From: Viscum album
Taxonomy: Eukaryota > Streptophyta > Magnoliopsida > Santalales > Viscaceae
DNA: 64,000 bases
NCBI GenBank assembly: GCA_963277665.1
Contig: OY728122.1
Coordinates: 2,122,032,024 to 2,122,096,023 of the forward strand
Reading direction: 5' to 3'
In this document: piece after piece, positions 25,701 to 39,848 of the stretch
How positions within the stretch are numbered: position 1 is the stretch's first letter
Layout: each line of letters begins with the position of its first letter
Notes under the pieces: generated by a model
Told to the model about the DNA's origin: nothing
Databases searched by the model: none
What the model saw: the letters and a program-made list of their open reading frames with translations, nothing else
Translations under genes and position numbers: made by a program

Positions 25701-26290
25701 GGGGTTGATTGACATGTAAGGAACTTTTAAAAAAATTTAGTTCATTAGGATGTATTTTTTTATAGCGTATATCCATCTTAAGTCTTATGTTGTTCAAAGT
25801 TTATGAGCATTAGATTTTTCTATGTGTGATCGGGTGTTTCCGAATGTGGTTCCTCAATTAGGTCATTGTCATATTGGTAATCACGAGATTCTAATATCAA
25901 GGTATTTTAGTCCTTTTGAGATCACAGAGAGGGTTGTTATTGTGTCCTACTAGTTATATTATCGCTCCCGGTTAGGTTCGATTCATGATGTCTTCCATTT
26001 TCACAACTAAACAAGAATAATATGGATCTCTATCATGTGATAAATTGTGATGAAATAGAATTGGATACTAACATATCATAGTTGGAGTGGTCAGTATGGA
26101 TTGCGGATTATTAGGAAAAAGTGATTCATGGGATGTCCATACTATTGGTCGAAGTAATATGGAATCATGGTATTTATGAGAATGAGACATGGGGGTAGAT
26201 GACTTGGGTTGAATAGTATCCATTTTTGTATCCTGATAACACATTAGAATGGCTTTCTAGGGAGAAAAGATTTAATTTTTGTGGATAATT
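25700..26290 (+). pseudogene. Integrase C-terminus and chromodomain remnant
   Basis: MCDRVFPNVVPQ (family VGDRVFLRVSP), RYFSPFEITERVVIVSYxLY (RYIGPFEILERVG-x-VAY-L) and GSIHDVFHFHN (HNVFHVSMLR) identify the GPY/F module. The end contains VIWNHGIYENETWG-x-MTWVE-x-YPFLYPD, matching the chromodomain pattern VLWRNH-x-x-EEATWE-x-E-x-x-M-x-x-x-YPHLF. In living chromoviruses this part steers integration to heterochromatin. The Tekay/Del-like type is inferred from the motif set. Confidence 0.78.
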
Positions 26291-26523
26291 TACTTATCCA
26301 TTATTTTTTTGAGTTATTTTTTTAAATTTTTTCATGGTGTCATTCTTTAGTCTCCCTAAGCAGTTTTAGAAAAAAATTAAGTTTTTAGGCTAGGTAGAAA
26401 GAGGCGAACAACTGGCTCATGATTAAGGGAAACCATTCACCATTCACCAAGAAACTATTTGACCTCATTCCTCTTGGAAATAATTTAATACATGGGTACT
26501 ATACATTTCGGAAAACCATTTTT

Positions 26524-28760
26524 TGTAAATATGTGACATGTCTAACTTGGACAGTGAGGAATAAAAAGTTTCCCCACATTTTGGAAAACCAGGTGGAATA
26601 AATGTTCAACCATTGTAGGTAATTAAAAACAAGATAATTACTATTTTCCATCATTTTATTTATCACTAAATCACCCCTAATATTATCATGATGGAATTTT
26701 CATTCCTATTATCCCCCACTTCACATTCTTAGACCTCTTGATCATCAATAATTAGGTGGTTTGGGCCGGGGATCTTCATGGAAACAACAAATATGTCCAT
26801 TTTTTCATTATTACATCCTTATTATAGTGTTTATCTCCCTCCCCCATTAGGTTCTTCTCATCCAATGTTCTATTTGACCTAATGAATGGTCGATCTTGTG
26901 TTTTTTGGTGAAATATTGAAGGTTGTTACTTGATCGTGCCTCTATAGGGTCTTGTTGAGGTGAAATTGTGTTTTTTCACTAGATTCTAGATGTTTCCAAT
27001 ATTGAGGTAGTTTTTTCATCCTATTAAATTATTAGATGTTTTTTTCTTACTTTTGTGTTTTATTAACCATGTTCCATGTATAAATATTGTTGTTTGAAAC
27101 ATGTCTTGAAAGGGGTTTTGAGATGCATGTGAGATTAAATTAGGTTTTCAATGAGAAAATTATTGTTCTTAATATGTATTTCATTGTGGTTCTTCTGTAA
27201 TGTCTTTTATTCTTTCTATGGAATGTGCTAAATGTGTTTTTAAATGTATTTTAATTGTGGTTGTTTCTGATGCTGGTTTCCAAATGAAATATATATTTTT
27301 ATAGGATGAATTCTTTTTTGTGCAACTTGAATATGGTATGTGAATAGTGAAAGTGTTGTGAAGTTTCCCATAAAAAATATTTGGTGTGTGTATTAATTTT
27401 AAAGTGGATTTACCCATCAAAATGGTCAGAATTGATGTTCAATGTTATTTTAATGTTTACAAATGGGTTTCATGAATTTTGAATTTGGTGAGAAATCTGT
27501 TTCCAAATTATTTTAGAGTTCTTATGAAATGGAAAGTGGTCTTGTTTGTGGAAATTGTAGTTTATGTGTGAGTTTTGATCATTGGATCTATGTGAATTGT
27601 GAAAGATGTTAAATCCTTTTGTTCTTATAAATCTTGGTATTATTACCAGAATGTGATTATTTATGTTACATGTGAATTGGAATTTGATCATAAAAGGGAA
27701 TCCCATGTATCTAGTTGGATGAACTAGAACTAGTACACTAGTTGATATGGAAAGGATAAGGGCCAAATTATTCTTCCAGGACAAATTCCAAAACACAAAC
27801 TAACCATGTGATATGATCCGAGACCATTAGACCTTGGGATGGGATCCCATATAGTGGATCATGCATGAGAATGTTGATGGTTTTATCTTATATTATGGGG
27901 AACACAGGACCTTTGGAGATGTTTTGCTCTAGTGGCTCATTTATGTGTACACTATTGGTTTTGGTTAGAGTATTTTGATGACCGTAGTATGAGGTTCATA
28001 GTGTACCAATTTTTCTGGTCACCTATATGAATTTCCCATGGTGATCACTTATGACATGATGTTTATGTGATGTGGTGATAACCATCGTTATATGGTGAAC
28101 ATTGGGTACATTTTGGTTTCAAATATATTTTCTTTGATAAAATGGTTTATTTAAATGTGTCTTCCTAAAAATGTTCTCATTTAAATTTATGTTGACAATT
28201 TTTAAAAATTTAATGTAAATATGTGGGTTTTTATTTATATACTAATGTTATATTATATAATATATGATTTTGGTGGAATACTACTGGGATTTATCTCGCA
28301 CACTACATTCATCTTTGGGTGTATGTAGAATTATTTTTTTATGACCCAAGTAATGAAAATATGTTTCATGGTGGTGTTGGTGGATCAGGTTGAATGTGAT
28401 CGACATCTAATAGGTGGTGGTTGTGTGGTATTGAGTGTGATATCCCTCTTGTTAGATGCAGTTTTTTGTGATGCTTCAACTATTCCCTTTCAGTTGTGGT
28501 GCACTTGGTATTGCTTAATGATATAAAAGATTGAATCAGAAAATTGATGTATCTTTTTTGGTTATGATTGTTACGTATGTGATGTTTTATTCTCTTGGGG
28601 TTTTAATTGTTATATTAATGGTAAAATTCATTCCAAATGTTTATTTTTGAAACCCAACCACTAGTTCCCACCACGTGGGTATCAGGAGTAGTCTTCAAGA
28701 CATTCCATGGGTGGGGTTGAATGTCGGTCTGAATGGAACCCTCGCCTTGTTTGTGGCACT
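26524..28760 (+). repeat. 3' LTR of the host Ty3/gypsy element (approximate ends)
   Basis: The start is placed at TGTAAATATG, which resembles the TGTAACATCCATG start of the related element at 33.7-42.8 kb; this is uncertain. From 27464 onward it parallels the 5' LTR at 1-1250, and at 28650-28750 it has CACGTGGGTATCAGGAG and CCATGGGTGGGGT, related to 1230-1500. Similarity to the 5' LTR fades near 28760. The open frames on both strands (27181-27796 minus, 28341-28526 plus) lie inside the repeat and show no domain. Confidence 0.6.
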
Positions 28761-31599
28761 ATCCCAAATAAATCCATTCTCCCTTATCAATACTATCACA
28801 TATTAATAGATGGTTCACTTATATAACCTCATAATAATATCTCAAAGGAGAACTACACTCTTATGTTCCTAATGTTTAATCCCCTATATTATAGATATAC
28901 AGTTCATGAACTTTCACATTTCCCATATATACATAGGATTCATCAAAATGTTTGTTATTCCACCCTCAATGTAATTATAAGAATATAGTACATTAGCCAT
29001 TCCCTACAAGAATTCATGGGATGTAGTACTCCCCTATTCCGAACTAGTGAGATCTTCAATGGTATTCATTGATTCATGAACGTTAGTAACTATGACTGCA
29101 CTCTTCCCTAAATAGTCCCAAAACAACACCTCTCATGAAATCCAACAAACACAAAAATTGAATGTAACATTTCATTATAATAGATAAATTTATATTATAT
29201 AACTACGATATTGTTCTTTTTCTAAAGAAAGGAAACCAAACCCAAACAATATTGAGACAACCATATAAAATATAAAAATCCTTAAGAGAATCAAATCAAA
29301 TAATAACATTGAAATAAATTAAGTCACTAATAAACAGACAAGATAAAAATCAATCACACTATAATTAAATTACAAAATACATATCAAAATAATGATTTCA
29401 TAAATTCTAATAAATGAAATAAATTTTGAACTCACATTCCCCTGAAAACTCATTTAATACTACAACTCATCCATTAGACATTAACCAAAGTAATGGTGCG
29501 GCCATGTAGAAAATACTCATTATTATCTAAAATATAATTTGTCTCATAAATTATTATTACACACTCTTAAATATTCAATTCATTTGACAAATTGAATTTA
29601 GTTTCTTTCTGATGAATTTGAAAAAACTATGACACATAATAAATAAAACAAATATGATCAAATGAAGAGGAAGAACTCACTAGTATACAAACACTCATAG
29701 ATGATGAAACATATATAATTGTATGATGAATCAATAACACAAAATATTTCACTAAACTAAAATCCACAATAAAAAAATAGATAAAACATCAATTTATATG
29801 GCCATTGATCACAAACTATCGAGTCATCCAAATAAATGTAACACATAATATCTCTTGATATTTAACACCCATCATATAATCAAGAATAATCATCACATTC
29901 CCCATTACTCTCTATATCAAATATGAATTAATAATATCAATGCCACCAAACTCAATTTATAACCCTAATGATATAACAGTTATCCAATATAATTACTCTA
30001 ATGGTGTTGTGAAAATAGATGAGTGAAAATAATTACAACATATAAAAATAGGGAAGGTTATGTTCTTCGGGGGTGAAACTCCAAAATCAATAAACAATAT
30101 TATCCCAACACATCCACTAGAGTTAAAATAATTTACCCCTTATGACTGATTGTCTAATTATTTATGTAAATACTAAGTCATAAATAAGATTAAAAATAAT
30201 ATTTTAGTCTTTTCTACACACACAAGGTAAAATGGGGATATCATTTTGAGTTAATAATCATTTTAACCACATGAAGATGAATAATATCACTCAACCATAT
30301 ACATTTATTTCTGTAAAAAAAGGTTTTAATCCTTGAATGAAATTAAATGACAATTTTTTATTGAAAAGTAAAAAAAACACTTCATTGCAGAGAAAATGGT
30401 TGATATATTAATACATTGATCAAAATATTCTACATCTTACTCTTGAATAAATCCAATGGTTGTAAAAATATACTGTCATGATGATTCTTGACCATCAAAA
30501 TATAAATAAATTAGCATAAATACATCAAATTTGGAACTAATCACATCCTCCCTAGTAACTAAAATTGAACACTCGTCACCCAATAAATCATGGATATATA
30601 AGTATTTGTTATAGAGGGTGTGATCTAATGCATCAAAAGAAACATAGCATGCCCAATAAATGTTAATAATATATTTCCATAAAATAATACCTTGTGTTAT
30701 ATATCATTCAACAAACCCTCATAGGAGACTCTGTAAACAACATGATTTTGTTGGACCTCTAAATTTGGATATCGAAAATATTTCCCTTCATTTTTTAATA
30801 ATTTAAATTTCTTCACATATATATAATATATTAATACACTTCAATTAACTGCTTCAATATCAATATGAATCAATAAAAAACCCTATTTCCATCAGTGATT
30901 GTACAATTATAAAAAAGACACTTCTAAGAGAAAACTATGCTTTATTGAATGAAAACCTATTGTTGATTGTGATGTATCATAGAATACCTCAATCATTACT
31001 CTTTCCCCTATAAAATATATTAAAAATAATATGCTTCTCCATTAAGAGTCAAAATTCAACATGACCCTAATTAGTCAATAAGAAGTGTTGGTCCATCATT
31101 CTCATGACTATTAAAGGAGATAAATTTTATTATAGATTAATTATGAAACTCCTAAAATACCATTCAAGAATAAGGAAATTTTAATCCCCCAAAATATTAA
31201 TGAGTTCCTTCCTATAAATAACTACATTTATATTCAAATATATTTTAATAACCTTTTCTATGAAATAAAATGTACATGGATGTTTATCTCTCAATTATTG
31301 AACAAGAACTTTGAAATTATTCTTTAGATAAGCTTTAATTAAAAAACTATATAAAAAATAACAATTCATAATTTGATCCATACTTTACCAATAATACAAT
31401 AGGATTTAATTTCTGAATATTATAATAAACCGATTAAAGAACTCACAACACACTTTGTTCATCATGCCCATGAAAATGGATGGAAAAATCATGAAACTGA
31501 ACAACATTTCCATGAAATCTAATTTTCAATAATAAATTATTAATTTATTATTTGAGATATATTTATCCTTCAAACATATTTCATCAAATGAATTTCATA

Positions 31600-31960
31600 T
31601 ATTAATCTTCACATACAATTTTACTCAATTTTTTAGATTGAGCATATCATTTATCATTTAGTGGAGATCGTTGTTCCACAATATTATGTAATTAATAATT
31701 GTATTGTATATCCATATCCACATACTTCCATCCATGTTCAGGGTGGGAAAAACTGATAAACAAAGTATGACACACTTGTCTTGATAATATCTGTCTCTAA
31801 TAGATATTAAATCTAATCCATAAACTATCTTCATTCAAAGGGTTCAATTAATTCATGATAAATTTCAATTAGATAGTTTTTTCAACCATTCTATCCTACA
31901 CTCAATATCACATCTTGGTAATGTTGTTAAAACATCACTAGGGAATATAATGTTAAAATC
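31600..31960 (-). pseudogene. Gypsy RT N-terminal remnant, minus strand
   Basis: The minus strand reads VHDFNIIFPSDVLTTLPRCD and continues IECRIEW, comparable to the linker before gypsy RT (V-x-x-F-x-DVFP-x-x-LP-x-LPP-x-R-x-IEF-IEL). About 100 bases on, after stops, DGSMWIWIYN corresponds to KKDGSMRLCIDYR, and RSPLND corresponds to the following RYPLPRIDD. The order and spacing make chance unlikely, but every block has substitutions or frame changes. The rest of pol downstream (towards 28.8 kb) is not readable by eye. Confidence 0.55.
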
Positions 31961-33704
31961 ATGCACAACTATTAGGAAAATAACTTCCTTAATTGTTTGG
32001 ATCATAACGCCGTATTTAAAAAACTAGTAAAACGGGGATCAAATTATCTCTATCGTTTTAGATTCTCCCGCATCTAAAGGAACCCTATATTATAGAATAA
32101 AATATTTAAGGAAAAATATTACTATAGATATAATAAATAATAACATACATAAAATAAAATTGATCCATTCCATGAATGATATCATAATGTTGTATTCACA
32201 GTAAGATGATATCTACTGATGAAAAATGTTTCCCAAGGCATAGTTCAAAATAATAAAACACCTAAACTGGAATATTATAATCTATAACAGGGGTTGATAA
32301 CACAAATATTACTAGAAAATTCTATACATATATTCCTAAATATTCGAGTAAGGATGATGTAATGAAAGAGTGGGATTATCCTAATTGAAATAAAGTAAAA
32401 AAAATTGAAGATGATTGACAGAAAGTGCCACATACATTCACTTTCCTAGAAAGTAGATGAATCTATATGAAATTTTGTTATCCTTTCCCTATATTTTATC
32501 CCCATAATAAATGATAATGGTAACCCCCTAGATCACACAAAACTCTCAACCCCAAATTATATGAATCATCATGGTTTTATCCTACGATTTCCATATATCA
32601 ACTTCACATCTAAAAATCCAACAAACCATGCTACTACTGATAAGGCCTTATAGGAATCAATAGTCATTGATACAGCAATACTATTATTCCTACATCATAA
32701 GGAATTATGATAATTATTCTGCACTAGAACATTTCATGTTCACTTTATTCATATGAAAATAATGATAGAATAGAACTCATAGTATATTCAATGGAGTTAC
32801 CATCACTATAAAAATAACAATATTTGGGAAGAGGCCAAATCCTTATTTGTGAAAGTATTAAAAATGAAAAAAATACAACCTCCATATAAATCACTACTAT
32901 AATTGAATTTTGTATAAATTCCTCAATATAGTGTTGGAGTGTACAAATTTATCTTCTTTAACACATCATCCTTATCCATCACTTCCAGATACATATATAG
33001 AATAAACTATTTTTCATAGAAAATTATATGAAATTCAAATTACCTATTAAAATTATAAAACCTCTTCTCATTAAGTATAATATTGTCATGAGAAAAATAA
33101 TGTATATTCTTGAACATTAATCCAGAAACCAATAAAATCCGGACCCCATAGAAATAAGAGATAATTAACTTACATTGATCAATATTCAGTGTCATAAATA
33201 GAAAATTATAAAAAAACTTCTACAAAAAATCATCTCATGATTCCTATATCTCCTCATGACCACCAAGAAATAGAAACTAAAAATGTTGACTTGTGCAACA
33301 TAACTGACAAAAAATGATACAATCCTATTTTTTTCTAGGCATGGAAGAAATTGAATACTATCATTACCTTTTATAACGAAATATATATCTATTAATCACA
33401 CCTAGTCCCCTCATTAAATTCTAATCTCTAACTTTGAAATTTAAACATTCTTTTAGTTGATGAATAACCATCTTAAATATCAAATCTCATTTAATAAACT
33501 GTATTAACCCTTTTAAATTCATACTAAGAATCAACCATGAATGAATCCCAGTATCTATATGACCAATATAGAATAGTTAATGATCCTTTAAAAATGTTAT
33601 TAAATTCATTTTAATATTTATTTAATTAGATACCTTTTCCCCTATAAGAAAATCACCTTAATTAAATCATAGATGAAATAAGTTTGTTAAATATACCTCA
33701 AATT

Positions 33705-33709
33705 AGTGT
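33705..33709. repeat. Left target-site duplication (AGTGT) of the 33710-42760 element
   Basis: AGTGT precedes the LTR end TGTCAGG. The other flank at 42761-42765 is GGTGT, four of five bases the same. Confidence 0.6.
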
Positions 33710-36636
33710 TGTCAGGAACCAAATATGATCTCCATCGAAACAGACACCAAACCCAGCCCATGACAATGCCCGAAAGTCATTCCCAATCCCCACGGGCTGG
33801 TATAAGTGCCCATGTATCATAAAATGAGAATTTGGAATGATTTACCTGAGTTTATAAACTTAAAACAATTAACAAATCCAATAAAAATCAGGATTTTTCC
33901 AACCAAACAATCTTTTATAAAAAATCAGAACTGAATTACATTGTTTAAAACAACTCACAAAGACAATAAAAATGGTAAAAAACCAAAAAAAAACTGCCTG
34001 AGAACCCTTATGGCCAGGGGCACCACCCTCAAGCCATCTCCACAAGACCTCAGCACTAAGGTCCTGCGAGAAACATAAACAACTGGCACTAAAAAATGTA
34101 CCCAACCCATGAAAACAAAAATAACCAAGTCTACTAACACATAAGGGTGTTAGTAGGGTTGGATCCAATTCCGAGTAGGATTCCAGCACTAAGAGATTCC
34201 ATGTGATAAACAGTTAAATAAAAAAATATTCCAAGTTATCATAAATAGGAAATGCTAGTAACAATTTCTAAAAGATGCAACTTAAAAAATAAAATAGTTT
34301 TTATGTGGGATATCATTAAGAATCAAAACTTTTAAAAATAATTTCAACACTACGGAATTTTCCATCCAACCATACCTTATGACGATGGTAAGCACAAACT
34401 AACTAATGAGCACAAGCAATAGGAAATAACCCCTAGGCACTAGCTCGTTGTGGGACCTAGGAAAATCATATATCGGTGAGATAAACCATCACAATATTCA
34501 TTCTCAGGTACGAGACACTCATAGGGAACATACCCATAACCTAGTGGTCCCCAATAATCATCATCATAGTTTAGTTAGTGTTGTAAGAGTTAATCTTGCT
34601 ACCAGAAACTGAGGCCAAACCCCACAACTTCACTAGTATACTAGTACACATCCAACCACCTAGATACCCAGGTTTCCCTCGTGTTCTCAAAACCATTTCA
34701 ACAAGATAATAAATATAACTTTCACATGAAAATATCACTTTAGCATAACACAATCACCAAACAACCACATGTACATCCCACAAGTCACAAAATCCACTTT
34801 TTCATTCAAATTGATTTTGAAATCAAACTCACACCAAAAAAGCCCACAACACATTTTTTACATCTTTCACAATTCAAAAAATCATTTAAAAATTTTATAA
34901 ATTCTTTCCCAATATTATAAAAATCACAAAACAGCCCACTCACATGTTACATGATACACTTTTGAAAAACAAATTCCATTTTGCACATCACACTCACACA
35001 AAATAGCCTAAAAACATGTTTCTCACCCACATCACAATTTCATAAATCACCATGACAAATTACAAAACATTACCAACATGTTTAACATAAAAAAAGACCA
35101 CTTTATATTTCAAAAACTCATTTTAAGAACATACAACCACAAAAACAGTACATAAGAAACCATTTCACACTTTGTGTAACTCATTAAATCATTTAAAATT
35201 TTCATAAAACCAACCTAAGGGGTATAACTATGTTATGCCCACAAAACCCAATTCCAAATCCTCTTTCAAATCCAAAATCACAACAATACCTATCCAAATC
35301 AGAATTTTCATCCCTAGAAATATTTATTTAACCACTCTCAAGTATTATAAAATCACCTCAAATAATATCACAAAAGATTCACATGAAAAACACACATTTT
35401 CTTAAAACGCTTTCAAGAGGCATTAATTGGTTTCACACATAAAACTCATTAAAAGACCCTATTTTAAACCCAAAGGAAAATAAATACCCAACCAATGCAA
35501 AATTGGCAGCACAACAAGATTTAGTACACTAGTTTCATATGTTATTAAACACTCCCAAACAATACCCCAAGGGTTGCACATGAAAATCACCAAATTGTAA
35601 ACTAAAATGAAACTATTAAATTAAAAACATAACCAAATACATCATAAAATTTTTTTTCACAACATACATGATATGAGGAACATTAAAAATAATTAATTCA
35701 AGAAACATAACTCATCTAGAAATGATTACACATGGAATCACCTACCAAAACTGTCGAGACCCTCAAATATTGGTGTGAAACAACAACCGCCCCACCGTCG
35801 CACCTCAAAGAAGTGAAAATAATCCTAAAACCTCAATATTTTAGACAAAAGATATGAAGTTAGACCCTAGTTCTGAACCCTTACTTATTTACATTTTAGA
35901 ACTAAAGAAAGGGTGAAGGAAATCATAAAGAAAGAGAAGAAATCAAAGAGAGAAATACTTACTTGTAAAAATCTTGATGATATTGCCCTAAATCCACCAA
36001 ACATTGAATCTCCACGTAACCAAAAATGTTATTGAGACGTGAAGGAGTCATATTAGGTCATTTGGGGATTGAAATGAGGGGAAAAGAGTGAAAATTTAAG
36101 GAGTTAGGAAATAATCATTTTACATCTTCAAATCTGGTCGATTTGAGAAAGATTAAGAAAGATATCCCCAATCTGTGGAGGAGATGAGATCCAAAGAGGA
36201 AAACACACTAATGTGGGTGAGTATTAGGTGTTTGGATTTTCGTAAGAGGTATAATCACTGAAAAAAGTAAAAATTTAATGAGATAATGGGAAATTAAAAA
36301 AATAATTTAAATCAAGAAATGGACTTATGGGCAGGCCCAATACCTTAATAAAAAACCCAAATCCATCATGATTATGGATTACTAGGTGGTCCAAATGGAT
36401 GTAGTGATTTTAATATACTAGGTTATGCCAATTGGGAAGTATAATGGGTGTAAAATGTCGAAAAACGAAAGAGTTATAAAAGAAAAAAATATTTCAAAAT
36501 CTGGATATGGGCTCCCGGTTGGGCCCAAATTTTGAAAACCCACAATTTCCATCAAAATTAATAGGAAATCCCCCAAAACAAAGAAATAATGGAAATTAAA
36601 TGAAAAATTACTTCTAAATAAGTCATGGATGTTACA
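33710..36636 (-). repeat. 3' LTR of the 33710-42760 element
   Basis: Minus-strand ends are TGTAACATCC (36636) and CCTGACA (33710). It parallels 39849-42760 throughout, for example the CACTTTTTGGA-type blocks and GGCCCAACCGGGAGCCC at about 36510-36527. It contains a perfect 14-bp palindrome ACTAGTATACTAGT at 34632-34645. Open frames within (33869-34189, 36418-36738) run through LTR sequence and have no domain. Confidence 0.85.
34632..34645. other. Perfect palindrome ACTAGTATACTAGT
   Basis: A 14-bp perfect dyad. The sister LTR has ACTAGCATACTAGT near 40764-40777, and the host LTR has related CACTAGT/GAACTAGTTC repeats near 270-295 and 27723-27745, so two spaced ACTAGT boxes are a shared LTR feature. 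Confidence 0.6.
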
Positions 36637-36648
36637 ATTATCCTCACC
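36637..36648 (-). promoter_or_regulatory. Polypurine tract of the 33710-42760 element
   Basis: The minus strand reads GGTGAGGATAAT directly before TGTAACATCC, close to the GGGGAGGAT-TGTAACATCC junction usual in this type of element. Confidence 0.65.
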
Positions 36649-39600
36649 ATAAAACATTAAACCCCTATAAATCCACAAAAAGGCCAAAATCAAAAAACGA
36701 AACCCAACTGATAGACCAGAAATGTACTCCTTAGCCATGTTCGGTCCACCCTCAAAAGGAAAAAAATATCCAATGATAAATTAAGGAAGGAATACTCTCA
36801 AAAAACATATATTACATCAATTTACTGAAATTATCAAGAACATTTAGACTTTATCCCCCAAAGAAAACTCTTCAAACACTATATGAACAATACTCAAGTA
36901 ATGTAACCATAAGAACAACAACAATAGACAAGGTTACACTTACTTTTCATTAACTAAATTTTTGGGCACTCACCAATCCCAACGTTTACCCCAGGAAGAT
37001 GTTGGTTGTTATATAGATCTGAACGATACTACCTCCCATCAGGCCAAGACCAATGACTAATCTGTGTTACTAGTATGGGGAGACACAAATGGGCTCCCCA
37101 AAATAATAGAAAACATAAATTTTCCCAAGACAGATTCATGAGATTAGTAGGGGGAGGCCTAAATGGACTCCTAGGTTCAAGGGGTAGAATTAAATAATAC
37201 ATTTACAAAATAACATATATAAGACTCATAATTGGTCTCCCCACCATAAGAACCAACCATCTTAACCGACCATCACGAGTCGGTACCGAAAGAACATAAA
37301 ATTTAAAGAGTTAGGATGGACACACGGTTAGTCTGCATGGTTTGGGAAAGAGTGTGCTAAATATGGGGATCCTTCTATCTATATGGTTTTCTGGGGCATG
37401 GTCACTACTAACCCTATTAAAACTGTGTGCTCAACCTACCTAACCAAACTTCAAACCTTTCTACAAATACCCAGTCAAAACCAAAGGGGGGAAGTATGAA
37501 CTCTTGCTACAACATCGAAATGAGGTGCTCCCACCTCTATCACCAAATGAGAAAAACTAGAATAGGATGAAGACACCATATGTTTAAACTCATATGATCA
37601 TTTATACTATGGATAGCACATTGTACAAGGGTTTGAATGACCCTGGGATTCCCCCTGACTACATCCCAGCTTCTCTCTGGGACCTATGGCTGGAGCTCAA
37701 ATGATTGAAGCATCTTCGGCCTAGTAGTTAGGCTTTGGAAACCACTTGAACAGAACATCTTTTTATAGTGAAACAAACAACTACATAGAAATCCCCGATA
37801 ATTTTACCAAGAACTAACACATTCCAAACTCACTTTACCTCTACCCAATATTTCACTGAAACAAGGTCTTAGAATATTCATAAACATCACTGCCTGTTTC
37901 TTCAGGGGATAAACCACAGAAGGAACGAAACCATATAAACACCTTCCACTAAAATAAATGATTTTTATGTTTTTCCAAGGAAGACATACTCCCAACATAT
38001 TATATACTCTTAGAGGATTTCACAACATTCCCCTTTACAATCAGATGAGCACATGACATCACAAGGTGTCACCGAACATGACCTTTGTGACTAATAGAAA
38101 CAATACATGGAACGATACCTTATGTTGGGTCCCTAAACAATAGACAAGTCCTGAAATTGGACACAATAGACTCTCATGACCAGCTTCCCAAATATGGTGG
38201 CTTAACATGAACTCATGATTCCAAAAAACTATGAAAAACCCAAAGGCCCTCTTAGACACCATCGAGACACTCATCCACACTAACAACCCTAGACCACTTC
38301 CACCTTCAACGTATCAGGCAACTTAAGAAACTATGGTCTCATTTGAAATTCCATGATCACTCTCCCACTACAAGAGGATATACATATCAAAGAAAGGAAA
38401 TGGTGGAAACTCAATCTCCAAATCTTGAGAAAAATATTCCTTATATTGATCAACTGGAGGATTTTTCAATGGCCAAAAAATTCGGGTTGCACTTGGGCCA
38501 TGCACTAGCCCTTAATGGGGGCATACCTTATCCAACGATAGAACCCAAGGACCCAACCAAGATGGTACATTGGTTAAAACATGCCAAAAAATAGATACAA
38601 ACACATTAAGGGAACCATAATAAAGGTTTCCCAAAACTTATCTCAGATGAGACTACTAACTGGAACTTCTACCCAGCTTACCGACAAAACACAAACCCAA
38701 AACATGGTTTGAACAGCAGGGATTCTTTGACTCAAAACATCCAGCAACATCAACATTCTCCAGAAACACATAATATACACCACACCAAAAAATTTATCAA
38801 GAAAACATTTTTTTCATTAAAAACTTTTCACTGGAAAAAAAATGGTTCAACGGTTAATGTATCTCCTAATGGTACCCCATGGGCCTCACACATGCATGTT
38901 TCTGTGCCACATCAGGCACCCTCATCATATCCATCTTGGCACTCATCATGTCATTCAATAAACCATCCATAATCCCATATAATTCCATTCATGTGGTCGC
39001 TCATGGAAATACAAAAGTTTAAAACAAAAATTCATTCCAATTTTCAAAACCCAAACGGTCAACCAGAACATCCTTTTTATCAAAACCTCTAACCACGAGA
39101 TCAAAATTCCAATTCACATCTTACAAATCATATCAGAAAGACACAACCATTTAGATAAGAACTCACTTTCAAGTTATTCAATTCAATTTCAAAACATCCC
39201 ATCCCATTAAAAACCCTTTGATTTATTAAAAACAAAATCCATTGGAAACACTTTTTCAAAACCAACATCAAAATAGTTCCTCCTTTAAAAATAAGTGTAT
39301 GAACAATATTTTCCATTTCAAAACAAATCGTAAAATTTAGTTCCACATTTTCATAAATCAAACCATTCCCTCTTTATTTGAAAATCATTTCACAAAAACA
39401 TTGCACTTCTTAAAACCAAGTCACTTTAAAAACAATTTTCCAATATTTCAAAACAAAAGAACACAAGACAATGTGATTTGAAACAAATTTTAGTGGGTGA
39501 ATTGGAAATATGGTTGGAGGACATATTCCAATCACTTCACCTTCACAGAGAGTGATCTAGGGAATATCCATGGCTACACATGGCCTGCTAGACCCTACGA

Positions 39601-39834
39601 TCTCACTAAGACCATTAACCCAACTCTATTTTCATTTCCCCTAATCACCATCAAACCATGAAAACCAATAGACTTAGATAAATACCAACATCCCCTAGAA
39701 ACATGAATCTATTCATGAGGTGTGGTGATTAGTAATAGTACCCATAATTTGAATACCAATTCCCGATAATCCTAACTCTCGACTGTCCCGACTCTTCCCC
39801 AAATAACATGACCCAAAGAGTTAACCTGAACCTC
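36649..39834 (-). pseudogene. Residual internal region of the 33710-42760 element
   Basis: 3.2 kb without recognisable Gag, protease, RT or integrase core. The only domain I can place is the chromodomain at 38059-38286. The open frame at 37804-37998 lies where the short non-coding tail before the PPT is expected and has no known motif. Open frames on the + strand (38343-38594, 38709-38972) are antisense to the element and resemble nothing. The part 38990-39480 is rich in CAAAATC/CATTTTT blocks similar in style to the LTR at 34800-35200, which may be a partial LTR duplication; I could not align it securely. Confidence 0.5.
38059..38286 (-). pseudogene. Chromodomain remnant, C-terminus of gypsy integrase
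   Basis: The frame runs MLVWMSVSMVSKRAFGFFIV, then FWNHEFMLSHHIWEAGHESL. This follows the family pattern P-V-x-I-x-D-x-x-V-x-x-L-R-x-K-x-I-x-x-VKV-LWRNH, then EEATWEAEHEM. WNHE and IWEAGHE are the anchors. The acidic residues before the second tryptophan are lost. It shows that the element was a chromovirus before losing pol. Confidence 0.6.
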
Positions 39835-39848
39835 CTTTCATACCATTT
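39835..39848 (-). promoter_or_regulatory. Primer-binding site of the 33710-42760 element
   Basis: AAATGGTATGAAAG on the minus strand, directly after the LTR end. TGGTAT and the purine positions match the initiator tRNA-Met site. Confidence 0.65.

Larger units (their letters stand above)
28761..33709 (-). mobile_element. Decayed minus-strand gypsy DNA, left part (split by the element at 33710)
   Basis: A 4.9-kb AT-rich stretch without open frames of note. The only recognisable coding part is the RT remnant at about 31600-31960 on the minus strand. The first 40 bases, read on the minus strand (GATAAGGGAGAATGG), resemble 1527-1545 of the host LTR, hinting that an LTR in opposite orientation starts at this boundary. 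No LTR ends, PBS or PPT can be fixed. Together with 42766-46498 it would have been one continuous region before the insertion of 33710-42760. Confidence 0.45.

Noticed and set aside
28761..33709. Complete minus-strand gypsy element
   Set aside because: Only the RT start can be read; LTR ends, PBS, RNase H and integrase could not be supported by eye, so it is reported as a remnant only.
38343..38972. Open frames on the + strand as genes
   Set aside because: They are antisense to the minus-strand element and overlap its internal remnant; no motif and no similarity noticed.
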